From Gemmatimonadota bacterium (GTDB taxonomy: Bacteria > Gemmatimonadota > Gemmatimonadetes > Gemmatimonadales > GWC2-71-9), in assembly GCA_003222235.1 (NCBI GenBank), contig QHVD01000317.1, forward strand, positions 1 through 11,897: DNA of 11,897 bases. Reading direction: 5' to 3'. The notes below the pieces were generated by a model, which saw only the letters and a list, made by a program, of their open reading frames with translations, was not told the DNA's origin and made no database searches. Both the position numbers and the translations under genes were made by a program. Below are positions 1 through 7,041 of this stretch, one piece after another (position 1 is the stretch's first letter; every line of letters begins with the position of its first letter).

Positions 1-304
1 CACCGTCATTGGCTCTGCGGATCTCGTACGTTCCAGCGCGCACAAACGGGTCGCCGGCGGGATCGGGGGGAAAGAGGACCTGGACGCGTCCGTCGGTGCG
101 GGCGCGCAGCACGACGAGGGAGCCGTCTTCGCCGGTCTCCACGTACACCCGCACCGGGGCGCCGCGCACGAGCGGGCTGCTCGAGCCGAGCCACACGCGC
201 ACCGGGCGCTCGCCGGCGCGCGCCGGCGCGGCGGGGGCGGGGGGAGCGGGGGCTGGGGGCGTCTGGGCGAGAAGCAGAAACAGTAGGGGAGTCACGGGGG
301 CCAC
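1..304 (-). CDS. Secreted DUF4384-like protein, N-terminal part (3' end off the window)
   Basis: This minus-strand reading frame is open from a GTG at 304 to the window edge, giving about 101 residues. It begins with a short hydrophobic stretch (VTPLLFLLLAQ) that looks like a signal peptide without a lipobox cysteine. A Pro/Ala-rich linker follows at about residues 14-30. The remainder resembles the start of a DUF4384-type beta domain: RPVRVWL, then APVRVYVETGEDGSLVVL, then TDGRVQVLFPPD and GTYEIR. Proteins with this domain are usually exported and of unknown biochemical role, sometimes fused to peptidase or kinase-related modules. Two GTG starts are possible, at 304 and 295. AAGGAAAGG lies just upstream, and AGGTGG gives the 295 start good spacing. 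Export and the domain are inferred from the visible pattern; the C-terminal part, which could name the protein, is outside the window. Confidence 0.65.
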   Translation of the reverse strand, partial: MAPVTPLLFLLLAQTPPAPAPPAPAAPARAGERPVRVWLGSSSPLVRGAPVRVYVETGEDGSLVVLRARTDGRVQVLFPPDPAGDPFVRAGTYEIRRANDG

Positions 305-323
305 CTTTCCTTACTTAAACCTA

Positions 324-358
324 ACCTAGGGGGCACGGCAGTGCCGTGCCCCCTAGGT
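324..358. repeat. Perfect 17-bp inverted repeat, terminator-like hairpin
   Basis: The arms 324-340 and 342-358 are exact reverse complements around a single central base. As RNA this would form a stem of about 16 bp with a three-base loop. It lies 25 bases after the stop of the minus-strand gene ending at 383 and about 20 bases before the start of the next minus-strand gene. It could therefore end one transcript or insulate the two genes. On the minus strand the stem is followed only by a broken T run (TTAGGTTTAAG), so a classical intrinsic terminator is only partly supported. Confidence 0.6.
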
Positions 359-382
359 GTGCGGGCACCGGGTTGACGTCCC

Positions 383-739
383 TTACATCGCGGCAGCGAC
401 GGGCGTGGCGACACCGGTGGCTGGTGCGGCCGGACGGGCCACCCGGTTCAGCTCGAGCCACTCGGAAGCGAGCGCTCGGAAATCTTCCTCGTCGTGATCC
501 CAGGCTCTTACCACCTCGTTGACCACCTGTACTCGCACGCCGATCAGAGCGCCGACGAAGTAATGCTTCCGCCAGTGCTTCTGGAGCTCGCGGGCCAGGG
601 CATCGGACGCTCCGGCGATGGCGAGGGCCAGGAAGCAGTCGCTCCAGCTATGCCCGGTCGCCGTCAGACCACGTCTCACTCGCTCCGGGCCGAGCGCGTC
701 AAAGGCGGTCGTCAGCAAGGCTTTGTGCTCGGGGCTCAT
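383..739 (-). CDS. Small hypothetical protein, 118 residues
   Basis: I do not recognise the family. The frame has a textbook ribosome site on the minus strand, AAAGGAGG six bases before the ATG at 739, which strongly supports it over the overlapping plus-strand frame. The product looks cytosolic and mostly helical, with no signal peptide or membrane segment. Notable stretches are ERVRRGLTATGHSWSDCFLA near residues 19-38, a basic HWRKHY near 55-60 and the acidic DHDEEDF near 80-86. The C-terminus is an Ala/Pro/Val-rich tail that looks disordered. A single Cys in the SWSDCF motif, with nearby His residues, could be functional, but there is no catalytic signature I can name. It is followed by the 17-bp inverted repeat and then by another minus-strand gene, so the two may share transcription. 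Confidence 0.7.
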   Translation of the reverse strand: MSPEHKALLTTAFDALGPERVRRGLTATGHSWSDCFLALAIAGASDALARELQKHWRKHYFVGALIGVRVQVVNEVVRAWDHDEEDFRALASEWLELNRVARPAAPATGVATPVAAAM

Positions 740-1062
740 GGCTCCCTCCTTTAGGGTGTGGCGTGGTAAGCAAATTCGCGGCGCGGGCCGCTGGCACGCC
801 CGAACGTGCTCGGGGAGCGCTGCCGCAGCTGCCTCAAGTTCGGAGCGACGTCAACAGGGCGTCAGAGCGAAGGAGGGAGCGGCCGGCCTGCTCGGAGCGG
901 CTCTCGCGCTGCGATGTCCTTGCAAACTCACGCGGCGGCGTTCCCTCCGCAAGACCTTGCCGAGGGCGGAACCGGCCGCTAGGTTCATCGATTGTGATCG
1001 AATTTCGGCCGCGATTCGCGTCAGCGGAATCGCGGCCGACTCATTTGTCGGGAGAAGGTCGA
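740..1062. other. Divergent non-coding spacer with promoters and structured leader
   Basis: These 323 bases separate the minus-strand hypothetical gene from the plus-strand flavin operon, so they should hold promoters for both. I see no convincing gene: the open frames lack ribosome sites and recognisable protein character. A weak sigma-70-like pair on the plus strand is TTGCCG at 957-962 and TAGGTT at 980-985 with 17 bases between, but it is too degenerate to annotate as a promoter. A small dyad, TCGAT-TGTG-ATCGA, lies at 988-1001, and a strong hairpin at 1005-1039. Both are placed where an operator or attenuator of the flavin operon could be. Confidence 0.6.
1005..1039 (+). promoter_or_regulatory. 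13-bp-stem hairpin in the leader of the FMN reductase operon
   Basis: The arms 1005-1017 and 1027-1039 are perfect reverse complements (TCGGCCGCGATTC and its complement) with a nine-base loop. The hairpin ends 11 bases before the ribosome site GGAGAAGG at 1051-1058. It could be an RNA leader structure controlling the operon, or a dyad operator bound by a repressor. No strong T run follows, so it is not a complete intrinsic terminator. Confidence 0.5.
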
Positions 1063-1602
1063 GTGCGTGGAAGAACGGCTGCGCTCCGAGCGGTCGGCAT
1101 CTCCGGCAGTCCGTCGTCCGCGTCGAAATCACGTGCCCTCGTGGCATACGCGCTGGAGCGGCTCGCGGACCGCGGTGCGGAGACGGCCCTGATCGACCTG
1201 GCGACGCTGCCCGCGGAAGCGTTGCTCGGGCGGCGCGCGGAGGCGCGGGTCACGGCCGCGCTCGAGGCGGTGGCGGGCGCGCGGGTGGTCGTCGCCGGAA
1301 CGCCGATCTACCGCGCCACGTACAGCGGGCTCCTCAAGGTCCTCTTCGATCTGCTGCCCCAGGACGGGCTCGCCGGAAAGATCGGTATTGCGATTGCCAC
1401 GGGACACGGGCCGGCGCACTCGCTCGCCATTGACCACGGTCTGCGCCCGCTGTTCGCGAGCCTCGGCGCGACCGTCGTGCCGAGCGGGGTGTACGGGAGT
1501 AGCGAGCAGTTCGCGGACGGGCAGGTCGCGCCCGAGCTGCTGCAGGCGGTGGACCGCGCAGTCCGGGAGGCCGTTACCTTTGCCGCTGCGGCGATCGATT
1601 GA
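1063..1602 (+). CDS. NADPH-dependent FMN reductase, SsuE/MsuE-like
   Basis: This predicted flavodoxin-like enzyme would reduce FMN with NAD(P)H and pass FMNH2 to a partner monooxygenase in the cytoplasm. The 179-residue product carries the FMN-phosphate loop GISGSPSSASKSRA near residues 12-25. It also has the family core GTPIYRATYSGLLK, then FDLLPQDGLAGK, then ATGHGPAHSLAIDHGLRPLF, which closely follows the SsuE pattern. The chosen GTG start at 1063 has GGAGAAGG four bases upstream and places the first beta strand right after the start. Longer upstream starts would translate the leader hairpin and are unlikely. The ATP-grasp gene begins 16 bases after the stop, and a matching SsuD/SfnG-like monooxygenase follows it, so the pairing is supported by context. 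The exact partner and physiological flavin are inferred. Confidence 0.88.
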   Translation: MRGRTAALRAVGISGSPSSASKSRALVAYALERLADRGAETALIDLATLPAEALLGRRAEARVTAALEAVAGARVVVAGTPIYRATYSGLLKVLFDLLPQDGLAGKIGIAIATGHGPAHSLAIDHGLRPLFASLGATVVPSGVYGSSEQFADGQVAPELLQAVDRAVREAVTFAAAAID

Positions 1603-1618
1603 GGAGACGAGCGCGCGC

Positions 1619-2581
1619 ATGACCGCGACTGCCGAGCGCCCCATCGCGATCTATTACGAGCATCCCGACTGGTTCCGGCCGCTGTTTCAGGCGCTCGACC
1701 GCCGCGGCGTGCCGTACGTGCGGCTCGACGCGGCGAGGCACCGGTTCGATGCCGCGGACGGCCGGCCGCCCTACGCGCTCGTCTTCAACCGGATGAGCCC
1801 GTCGGCGTATCTCCGCGGTCACGGGAACGCGATCTTCTACACCCTCCACTACCTCGCGTACCTCGAGCGGCACGGCGTGCGCGTGATCAACGGGTACGGC
1901 GCGTACGTCACCGAGACGTCGAAGGCGCTCCAGCTCTCCCTGCTCGAGCGCCTCGGCCTGCCGTATCCGCCGGCGCGGGTGATCAACCACCCCGCGCTGG
2001 CGCCCGGGGCGGCCCGCGGCCTGCGGTTCCCGGTGGTCGTGAAGCCCAACATCGGCGGCTCCGGCGCGGGCGTGCGGCGGTTCGAGACGCCGGAGGGACT
2101 CGAGCAGGCGGCACACACGGGGGCCCTGGAGCTCGGCATCGACCACACCGCTCTCGTGCAGGAGTACATCCCGCCGGACGAGCGGCGCATCGTGCGGGTC
2201 GAGGTCCTCGGGGGCCGCTACCTCTACGCCATTCGCATCTACACTCCCGGGGACAGCTTCAACCTTTGCCCCGCAGACGTTTGCCAGACGGTGGGCGGCG
2301 CCGAGCTGGTGCGGGCGGCGTGCCCGGTGGATGCGCCGAAGAACGATCTGCGGGTCGAGGGCTACGCCCCGGCGCCCGAGATCGTGGAGCAGGTGGAGGG
2401 CATCATGCGCGCGGCGCGCATCGAGGTGGGTGGCGTCGAGTACCTGATCGACGCCCGCGACGGCCGGCTGTATTACTACGACATCAATGCGCTCTCGAAC
2501 TTCGTGGCCGACGCGCTGCGCGTGGTGGGGTTCGACCCGTTCACGCGGCTCGTGGACTACCTCGAGCGCGAGGCGGAGTGA
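1619..2581 (+). CDS. RimK-like ATP-grasp ligase of unknown substrate
   Basis: The product is 320 residues, typical of RimK/LysX-type ATP-grasp ligases that use ATP to join a carboxylate to an amine through an acyl phosphate. An N-terminal substrate domain (about residues 8-100) includes VFNRMSPSAYLRG and RVINGYGAYVTETSKALQL. The ATP-binding region has FPVVVKPNIGGSGAGVRRF (Lys142 and a Gly-rich loop), ALVQEYI near 178-184 with RIVRVEVLGGRYLYAIRI after it, and the metal-binding end GVEYLID (Glu274) plus YYYDINALSNF (Asp288, Asn290). All key ATP-grasp elements therefore appear intact. Two cysteines in NLCPADVC, within the catalytic half, are unusual. The ATG at 1619 has GGAG 12 bases upstream, a long spacing. 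The gene is sandwiched between the FMN reductase and the flavin monooxygenase, with four bases to the latter, so the three are surely cotranscribed. Its substrates are unknown. Confidence 0.85.
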   Translation: MTATAERPIAIYYEHPDWFRPLFQALDRRGVPYVRLDAARHRFDAADGRPPYALVFNRMSPSAYLRGHGNAIFYTLHYLAYLERHGVRVINGYGAYVTETSKALQLSLLERLGLPYPPARVINHPALAPGAARGLRFPVVVKPNIGGSGAGVRRFETPEGLEQAAHTGALELGIDHTALVQEYIPPDERRIVRVEVLGGRYLYAIRIYTPGDSFNLCPADVCQTVGGAELVRAACPVDAPKNDLRVEGYAPAPEIVEQVEGIMRAARIEVGGVEYLIDARDGRLYYYDINALSNFVADALRVVGFDPFTRLVDYLEREAE

Positions 2582-2585
2582 GACC

Positions 2586-3644
2586 ATGCGTTTCGGCTAC
2601 TGGCTCCCGGTCTTCGGCGGTTGGCTCCGGAACGTCCCCGACGAAGGGATGGAGGCGAGCTGGGAGTACGTGAGCCGGCTCGCGCGGCGGAGCGAGGCGC
2701 TCGGGTTCGACGTGACGCTCGTCGCCGAGCTGAACCTCAACGACATCAAGGGCCCGGACGCGCCCGCCCTCGATGCCTGGACGACCGCGGCCGCCCTCGC
2801 GGCGGTGACGGAGCGGCTCGAGCTCATGGTCGCCGTGCGGCCCACGTTCCATCCCCCGGCGCTCGCCGCGAAGCAAGCGGCGAACATCGATCACATCAGC
2901 CGGGGACGGCTGACGCTCAACGTGGTGTCGTCATGGTGGGCGGAGGAGGCCCGGCAATACGGCGTGGAGTTCGATCGGCACGACGCCCGCTACGCGCGCA
3001 CGGCTGAATGGCTCGCGGTGGTGAGCGGGATGTGGGCCGAGCCGCGGTTCAGCTTCGCGGGCAAGTATTACCGGGTACAGGACGCGATCCTCGAGCCCAA
3101 GCCGGTGTCGCAGCCGCGGCCGAGGATTTACGCCGGCGGCGAGTCGGAGGCGGCGAAAGGACTGATCGCCGGCGCCTGCGATGCCTATCTGATGCACGGC
3201 GATCCGCCGGAGCGCATCGCCGCCAAGGTGGCGGACCTGCGGGCGCGGCGGGACCGGCTGGGACTCGCGCCCCTCAGGTTCGGGGTCGCGGGCTATGTGA
3301 TCTGCCGGGAGACTGCCGAGGCCGCTCGACGCGAGGTGGCCCGCATCACGGACGTGCGCCAGAGTGCGGCGGGATACTCGAACTATCAAGACTGGATCGC
3401 CAACACGCAGCTCGAGCAGCGCGTCAGCCTCGAGGACTACTCGGTCTCGAATCGCGGGCTCAACTCGGGCCTCGTGGGGACGCCCGACCGGATCGCGGAG
3501 CGCATCGTCGAATTCGAGCGCGCGGGAGTGGAGCTGCTGCTGCTGCAGTTCAGTCCGCAGCACGAGGAGATGGAGCGGTTCGCGGAGGAGGTCGTCCCGC
3601 TCGTGCGCTGCCAGGCCCGCGAGACCGCGCTGGGCGCGACGTAG
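2586..3644 (+). CDS. LLM-class FMNH2-dependent monooxygenase, SsuD/SfnG-like
   Basis: This 352-residue protein belongs to the bacterial luciferase-like TIM-barrel monooxygenases. SsuD releases sulfite from alkanesulfonates and SfnG oxidises dimethyl sulfone. Family features visible in order are FGYWLPVFGGW at the N-terminus, then FDVTLVAEL, TERLELMVAVRPTFHPPALA, AAKQAANIDHISRGRLTLNVVS, HDARYARTAEWL, AGKYYRVQDAILEPKP and IYAGGESEAAKG. Near the C-terminus are NSGLVGTPDRIAERIVEFE and a hydrophobic LLLLQFSPQHEEMERF. The overall pattern matches SfnG/SsuD rather than bacterial luciferase. The ATG at 2586 lies four bases after the ATP-grasp stop, so translation is probably coupled. The FMN reductase two genes upstream is the likely FMNH2 source. 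Sulfur-compound oxidation is the default guess, but this class also includes enzymes acting on amines, pyrimidines and natural products, and the ATP-grasp neighbour argues for keeping the substrate open. Confidence 0.85.
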   Translation: MRFGYWLPVFGGWLRNVPDEGMEASWEYVSRLARRSEALGFDVTLVAELNLNDIKGPDAPALDAWTTAAALAAVTERLELMVAVRPTFHPPALAAKQAANIDHISRGRLTLNVVSSWWAEEARQYGVEFDRHDARYARTAEWLAVVSGMWAEPRFSFAGKYYRVQDAILEPKPVSQPRPRIYAGGESEAAKGLIAGACDAYLMHGDPPERIAAKVADLRARRDRLGLAPLRFGVAGYVICRETAEAARREVARITDVRQSAAGYSNYQDWIANTQLEQRVSLEDYSVSNRGLNSGLVGTPDRIAERIVEFERAGVELLLLQFSPQHEEMERFAEEVVPLVRCQARETALGAT

Positions 3645-3684
3645 GGGCGCTACTTGCACCCCGGCCTCCCGCGCGGTCTCTTTT
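3621..3684 (+). terminator. Candidate intrinsic terminator straddling the end of the monooxygenase gene
   Basis: GAGACCGCGC at 3621-3630, inside the last codons of the monooxygenase gene, is a perfect reverse complement of GCGCGGTCTC at 3671-3680, which is followed directly by TTTT. The 40-base interior can fold into its own small stem, with GGGG at 3644-3647 pairing CCCC at 3659-3662. A T run after a GC-rich stem fits a terminator for the three-gene operon. The large loop makes it less standard. Confidence 0.5.
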
Positions 3685-3735
3685 AGCGCCTCTCGATCCA
3701 AGCGCCTAACCCGCTCGTTACAGCGAGGTCCCGTC

Positions 3736-6700
3736 ATGGCCAGAGGACTCCGACCACTCGGAACCGCGATCACGCTCGCCCTGCTCGGCGCCGTCCTGCA
3801 CTCGTCCCCGGCGCGACGCCAACCCAAGCGTCCGGAGCCACCGGAGACCCGGCGCGAGCAAGCTCCCCAACGGCTGCTCTCCGACTCCGCTCTCGCCCAG
3901 CTCAAATACCGTTACATCGGTCCCGTCGGGAACCGCGTGTCGGCCGTCGCCGGGGTGGCGGGCGACCCGAGCACCTACTACGTCGGCGCCGCGTCGGGCG
4001 GGATCTGGAAGACGACGGACGGCGGCGTGCACTGGCAGCCGATCTTCGACGATCAGCCGGTGCAATCGCTCGGCGCCCTCGCGGTCGCGCTCTCCGATCC
4101 CAACGTCGTCTGGGCCGGCACGGGCGAGGCATGGATCCGCAGTCACATCTCGATCGGCAACGGCGTCTACAAGTCCACCGACGCCGGGAAGACCTGGCAG
4201 CACGTCGGGCTCGACAGCACCGGCCGCATCGCCCGCATCGTGATCCACCCCACCAATCCGGACATCGTGTATGCCGCCGCGCTCGGCCACGGCTACGGGC
4301 CCCAGGAAGAGCGCGGCGTCTACCGCACCACGGACGGCGGCAAGACGTGGGAGCGGGTGCTGTTCGTGGACCGGAACACGGGCGCCTCGGACATCGCCAT
4401 GGACCCGAACAACCCGCGCATCCTGTTCGCCGGGATGTGGCAGCTCGAGCTCCACACCTGGGGCCGGGAGAGCGGCGGGCCGGGCTCGGGGATCTATGCG
4501 TCCCGTGACGGCGGCACGACCTGGAAGAAGCTCACGGGGCACGGGCTTCCCGCAAAGCCCCACGGCAAGGTCGGGCTCGCGATCGCGAAGTCGAACTCGA
4601 ACCGGATCTATGCTCTCATCGAGACGGGCGACGGAGTCCCGTGGCACGGGCAGGACACCGACCGGGGGGAGTTGTGGCGCTCGGAAGACGGCGGCGACAC
4701 GTGGCGGGTCGTGAGCTACGACCGCCAGCTGGCGGGCCGCCAGCCCTATTACACGCGCGTCGCCGTCGCCCCGAACGACGAGAACGAGGCGTACTTCCTC
4801 TCGGCCGCGTTCTCGAAGACGCTCGACGGCGGCCAGACCACGGTGAACGTTCCCTTTGCGCAGTCGCCCGGCGGCGACAACCACGACATGTGGATCGACC
4901 CGACGAACGGGAGCCGCATGATCGTCGGGAACGACGGCGGCGCCTCGATCTCGACGACGCGCGCCCGTACCTGGTACCGCGCGCAGCTGCCGATCGCGCA
5001 GATGTACCACGTCACGGTGGACTCCCGGATCCCCTACTACGTCATGGGGAACCGGCAGGATGGGCCCTCGTCGCGCGGGCCCTCCAACTCGAAGCTCGCC
5101 GCCTTCGGGGGAGGCGGGGGCGGGGAGCCTGCGGGGCCCGGTCCCATCCCGCGCGGCGAGTGGCACTCGGTCGCGGGCGGCGAGAGCGGTTGGGCCACGC
5201 CGGACCCGGAGGACCCCGACGTCATCTGGTCGAGCGCGTCGGGCTCGGGCTCCGTGGGCGGCATCGTCGTGCGCTACGACGAGCGCACGCGCCAGGCGCA
5301 GCACGTCGAGATCTGGCCGCAGAGCACCATCGGCTCGCCCGCCGCGGACGTGAAGTACCGCTTCGTGTGGACGTTCCCCCTCACGATCTCCCCGCACGAC
5401 CACAACCGGGTCTACGCGGGGTCGCAGTTCGTGCACCTGACGACCGACGGCGGCCGGAGCTGGCAGGTGATCAGCCCCGACCTCACGCTCAACGACAAGA
5501 GCCGGCAGCAGATCTCCGGCGGCCTGACCCCGGACAACATCGGGGTCGAGTACGGCGACGTGATCTTCGCCATCGCCGAGTCTCCCTTGAAGCCGGGGCT
5601 GATCTGGGCGGGGACGAACGACGGCCTGGTCCACGTGACGCGCGACGCGGGCAAGAGCTGGACGGCCGTCGGCGCCAACATCCCGGGCCTCCCACCCTGG
5701 GGCACCGTGTCGAACGTGGAGCCGTCGCGCTACGACACCGGCACCGCGTACATCACCGTGGACCTCCATCAGGTAAACGACCGCGACCCCTACGTCTACA
5801 AGACGACCGACTACGGGCGCACCTGGACGCCGATCGTGAACGGAATCCCGAAGAGCCCCCTCTCCTACGCGCACGTGGTCCGCGAGGACCCGGTGCGCCG
5901 CGGGTTGCTCTACCTCGGCACGGAGAACGCGCTGTACGTGTCGCTCGACGACGGCGCGAGCTGGCAGCCGCTCCAGACGAACCTCCCCCACGCGCCGATC
6001 TACTGGCTGGTCGTCCAGGAGCGCTTCAACGACCTCGTGGTGTCGACGTACGGCCGCGGCTTCTGGATCCTGGACGACATCACGCCGCTCCAGCAGCTCG
6101 CGCCCGACGCCCTCGCGGCGGGCGCGGCGCTGCTCAAGCCGCGGCCGGCGTACCGGTTCCGCGAAGTCACGGCGCCCATGGCGATGCCCGACGATCCGGC
6201 GGCCGGCCAGAATCCGCCGTACGGCGCGGCGATCAACTACTGGCTCAAGACGGCGCCGAAGGACAGCGTGACGATCACGATCGCGGACGCCGCGGGGCAG
6301 ACGGTCCGGACGCTGCACGGACCCAAGAGCGTGGGGATCAACCGTGTCTGGTGGGACTTGAAGAACGAGCAAACCAGGGTGGCGCGCCTGCGGACCGCGC
6401 CGGCGTACGCCCCCGAGGTGCAGCCCAGTCCCGACACCGGGCGCGTGGCGCCCGGGATCGGCCGGCTGGCCGTGCTCATGCCTCCCGGCACCTACACGGT
6501 GAAGCTCAAGGTCGGAGACCAAGAGCTCACGCAGCCGCTCGAGCTCCGGAAGGATCCGACCTCCGGCGGCAGCCCGGAGGAGATCCAGACGCAGCTGAAG
6601 CTCCTGGTCGCTCTCCAGGGCGACTTGAATCGGGCCGCGGACATGATCAATCAGATCGAAGTCGTCCGCAGCCAGCTCCAGTCACTGCGCTCGCTCCTCG

Positions 6701-7041
6701 CCGACAAGAGCGCGGGTGACGTCCGGGTCCAGGCGGACTCGCTCGAAAAGAAGTTCATCGCGGGCGAGGAAACGCTGCACCAGCTCAAGGTCACCGGTCG
6801 GGGGCAAGACAACGTCCGCTGGCCGGCGCGGCTCGCGGCGCAAATCGTGTATCTCGCCCAGGGGGTGGCGAGCTCCGACTTCGCGCCCACGGCGCAGCAG
6901 AACGGGGTGCACGAGCTGTTCGAAGAGCAACTCAAGACGTCCCGGACCCGGCTCGATCAGCTGGTGAGCCAGGATCTGGCGCAATTCAACGAGATGCTGC
7001 GGCAGCGGAACATCGGCAACGTCGTGGCGGCGACGCAGTGA
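3736..7041 (+). CDS. Exported Asp-box (sortilin/VPS10-like) beta-propeller protein
   Basis: The 1101-residue product starts with a signal peptide (about residues 1-29, basic MARGLR then a hydrophobic stretch), so it is probably periplasmic or extracellular. Nine good Asp-box motifs (S/T-x-D-x-G-x-x-W) begin near residues 92, 146, 197, 255, 315, 569, 634, 689 and 736, with degenerate copies between 361 and 430. This marks one or two large BNR/VPS10-type propellers. The conserved stretch GNRQDGPS and a Gly-rich loop (about 456-470) lie in the middle. The C-terminal part, from about residue 800, has a beta domain and then a long helical, coiled-coil-prone region up to the end. Relatives are often annotated as glycosyl hydrolases, but no catalytic residues can be assigned here, so enzymatic activity is not claimed. 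GAGG at 3725-3728 supports the ATG at 3736. The stop overlaps the next gene's start. Confidence 0.88.
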   Translation: MARGLRPLGTAITLALLGAVLHSSPARRQPKRPEPPETRREQAPQRLLSDSALAQLKYRYIGPVGNRVSAVAGVAGDPSTYYVGAASGGIWKTTDGGVHWQPIFDDQPVQSLGALAVALSDPNVVWAGTGEAWIRSHISIGNGVYKSTDAGKTWQHVGLDSTGRIARIVIHPTNPDIVYAAALGHGYGPQEERGVYRTTDGGKTWERVLFVDRNTGASDIAMDPNNPRILFAGMWQLELHTWGRESGGPGSGIYASRDGGTTWKKLTGHGLPAKPHGKVGLAIAKSNSNRIYALIETGDGVPWHGQDTDRGELWRSEDGGDTWRVVSYDRQLAGRQPYYTRVAVAPNDENEAYFLSAAFSKTLDGGQTTVNVPFAQSPGGDNHDMWIDPTNGSRMIVGNDGGASISTTRARTWYRAQLPIAQMYHVTVDSRIPYYVMGNRQDGPSSRGPSNSKLAAFGGGGGGEPAGPGPIPRGEWHSVAGGESGWATPDPEDPDVIWSSASGSGSVGGIVVRYDERTRQAQHVEIWPQSTIGSPAADVKYRFVWTFPLTISPHDHNRVYAGSQFVHLTTDGGRSWQVISPDLTLNDKSRQQISGGLTPDNIGVEYGDVIFAIAESPLKPGLIWAGTNDGLVHVTRDAGKSWTAVGANIPGLPPWGTVSNVEPSRYDTGTAYITVDLHQVNDRDPYVYKTTDYGRTWTPIVNGIPKSPLSYAHVVREDPVRRGLLYLGTENALYVSLDDGASWQPLQTNLPHAPIYWLVVQERFNDLVVSTYGRGFWILDDITPLQQLAPDALAAGAALLKPRPAYRFREVTAPMAMPDDPAAGQNPPYGAAINYWLKTAPKDSVTITIADAAGQTVRTLHGPKSVGINRVWWDLKNEQTRVARLRTAPAYAPEVQPSPDTGRVAPGIGRLAVLMPPGTYTVKLKVGDQELTQPLELRKDPTSGGSPEEIQTQLKLLVALQGDLNRAADMINQIEVVRSQLQSLRSLLADKSAGDVRVQADSLEKKFIAGEETLHQLKVTGRGQDNVRWPARLAAQIVYLAQGVASSDFAPTAQQNGVHELFEEQLKTSRTRLDQLVSQDLAQFNEMLRQRNIGNVVAATQ

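Noticed and set aside
957..985. Sigma-70-like promoter TTGCCG / TAGGTT with 17-base spacing
   Set aside because: Both hexamers are poor matches and similar pairs occur by chance; too weak to list as a feature without transcript mapping.
763..1062. Extension of the FMN reductase frame upstream to 763
   Set aside because: The extra 100 residues show no flavodoxin-fold similarity and would translate the leader hairpin; the GTG at 1063 has a good ribosome site and gives the family's normal N-terminus.
3718..6522. A 934-codon open frame on the minus strand
   Set aside because: It lies antisense to the Asp-box gene, is Arg/Val/Asp-rich with low-complexity composition typical of antisense frames in GC-rich DNA, and has no family signature or ribosome site.
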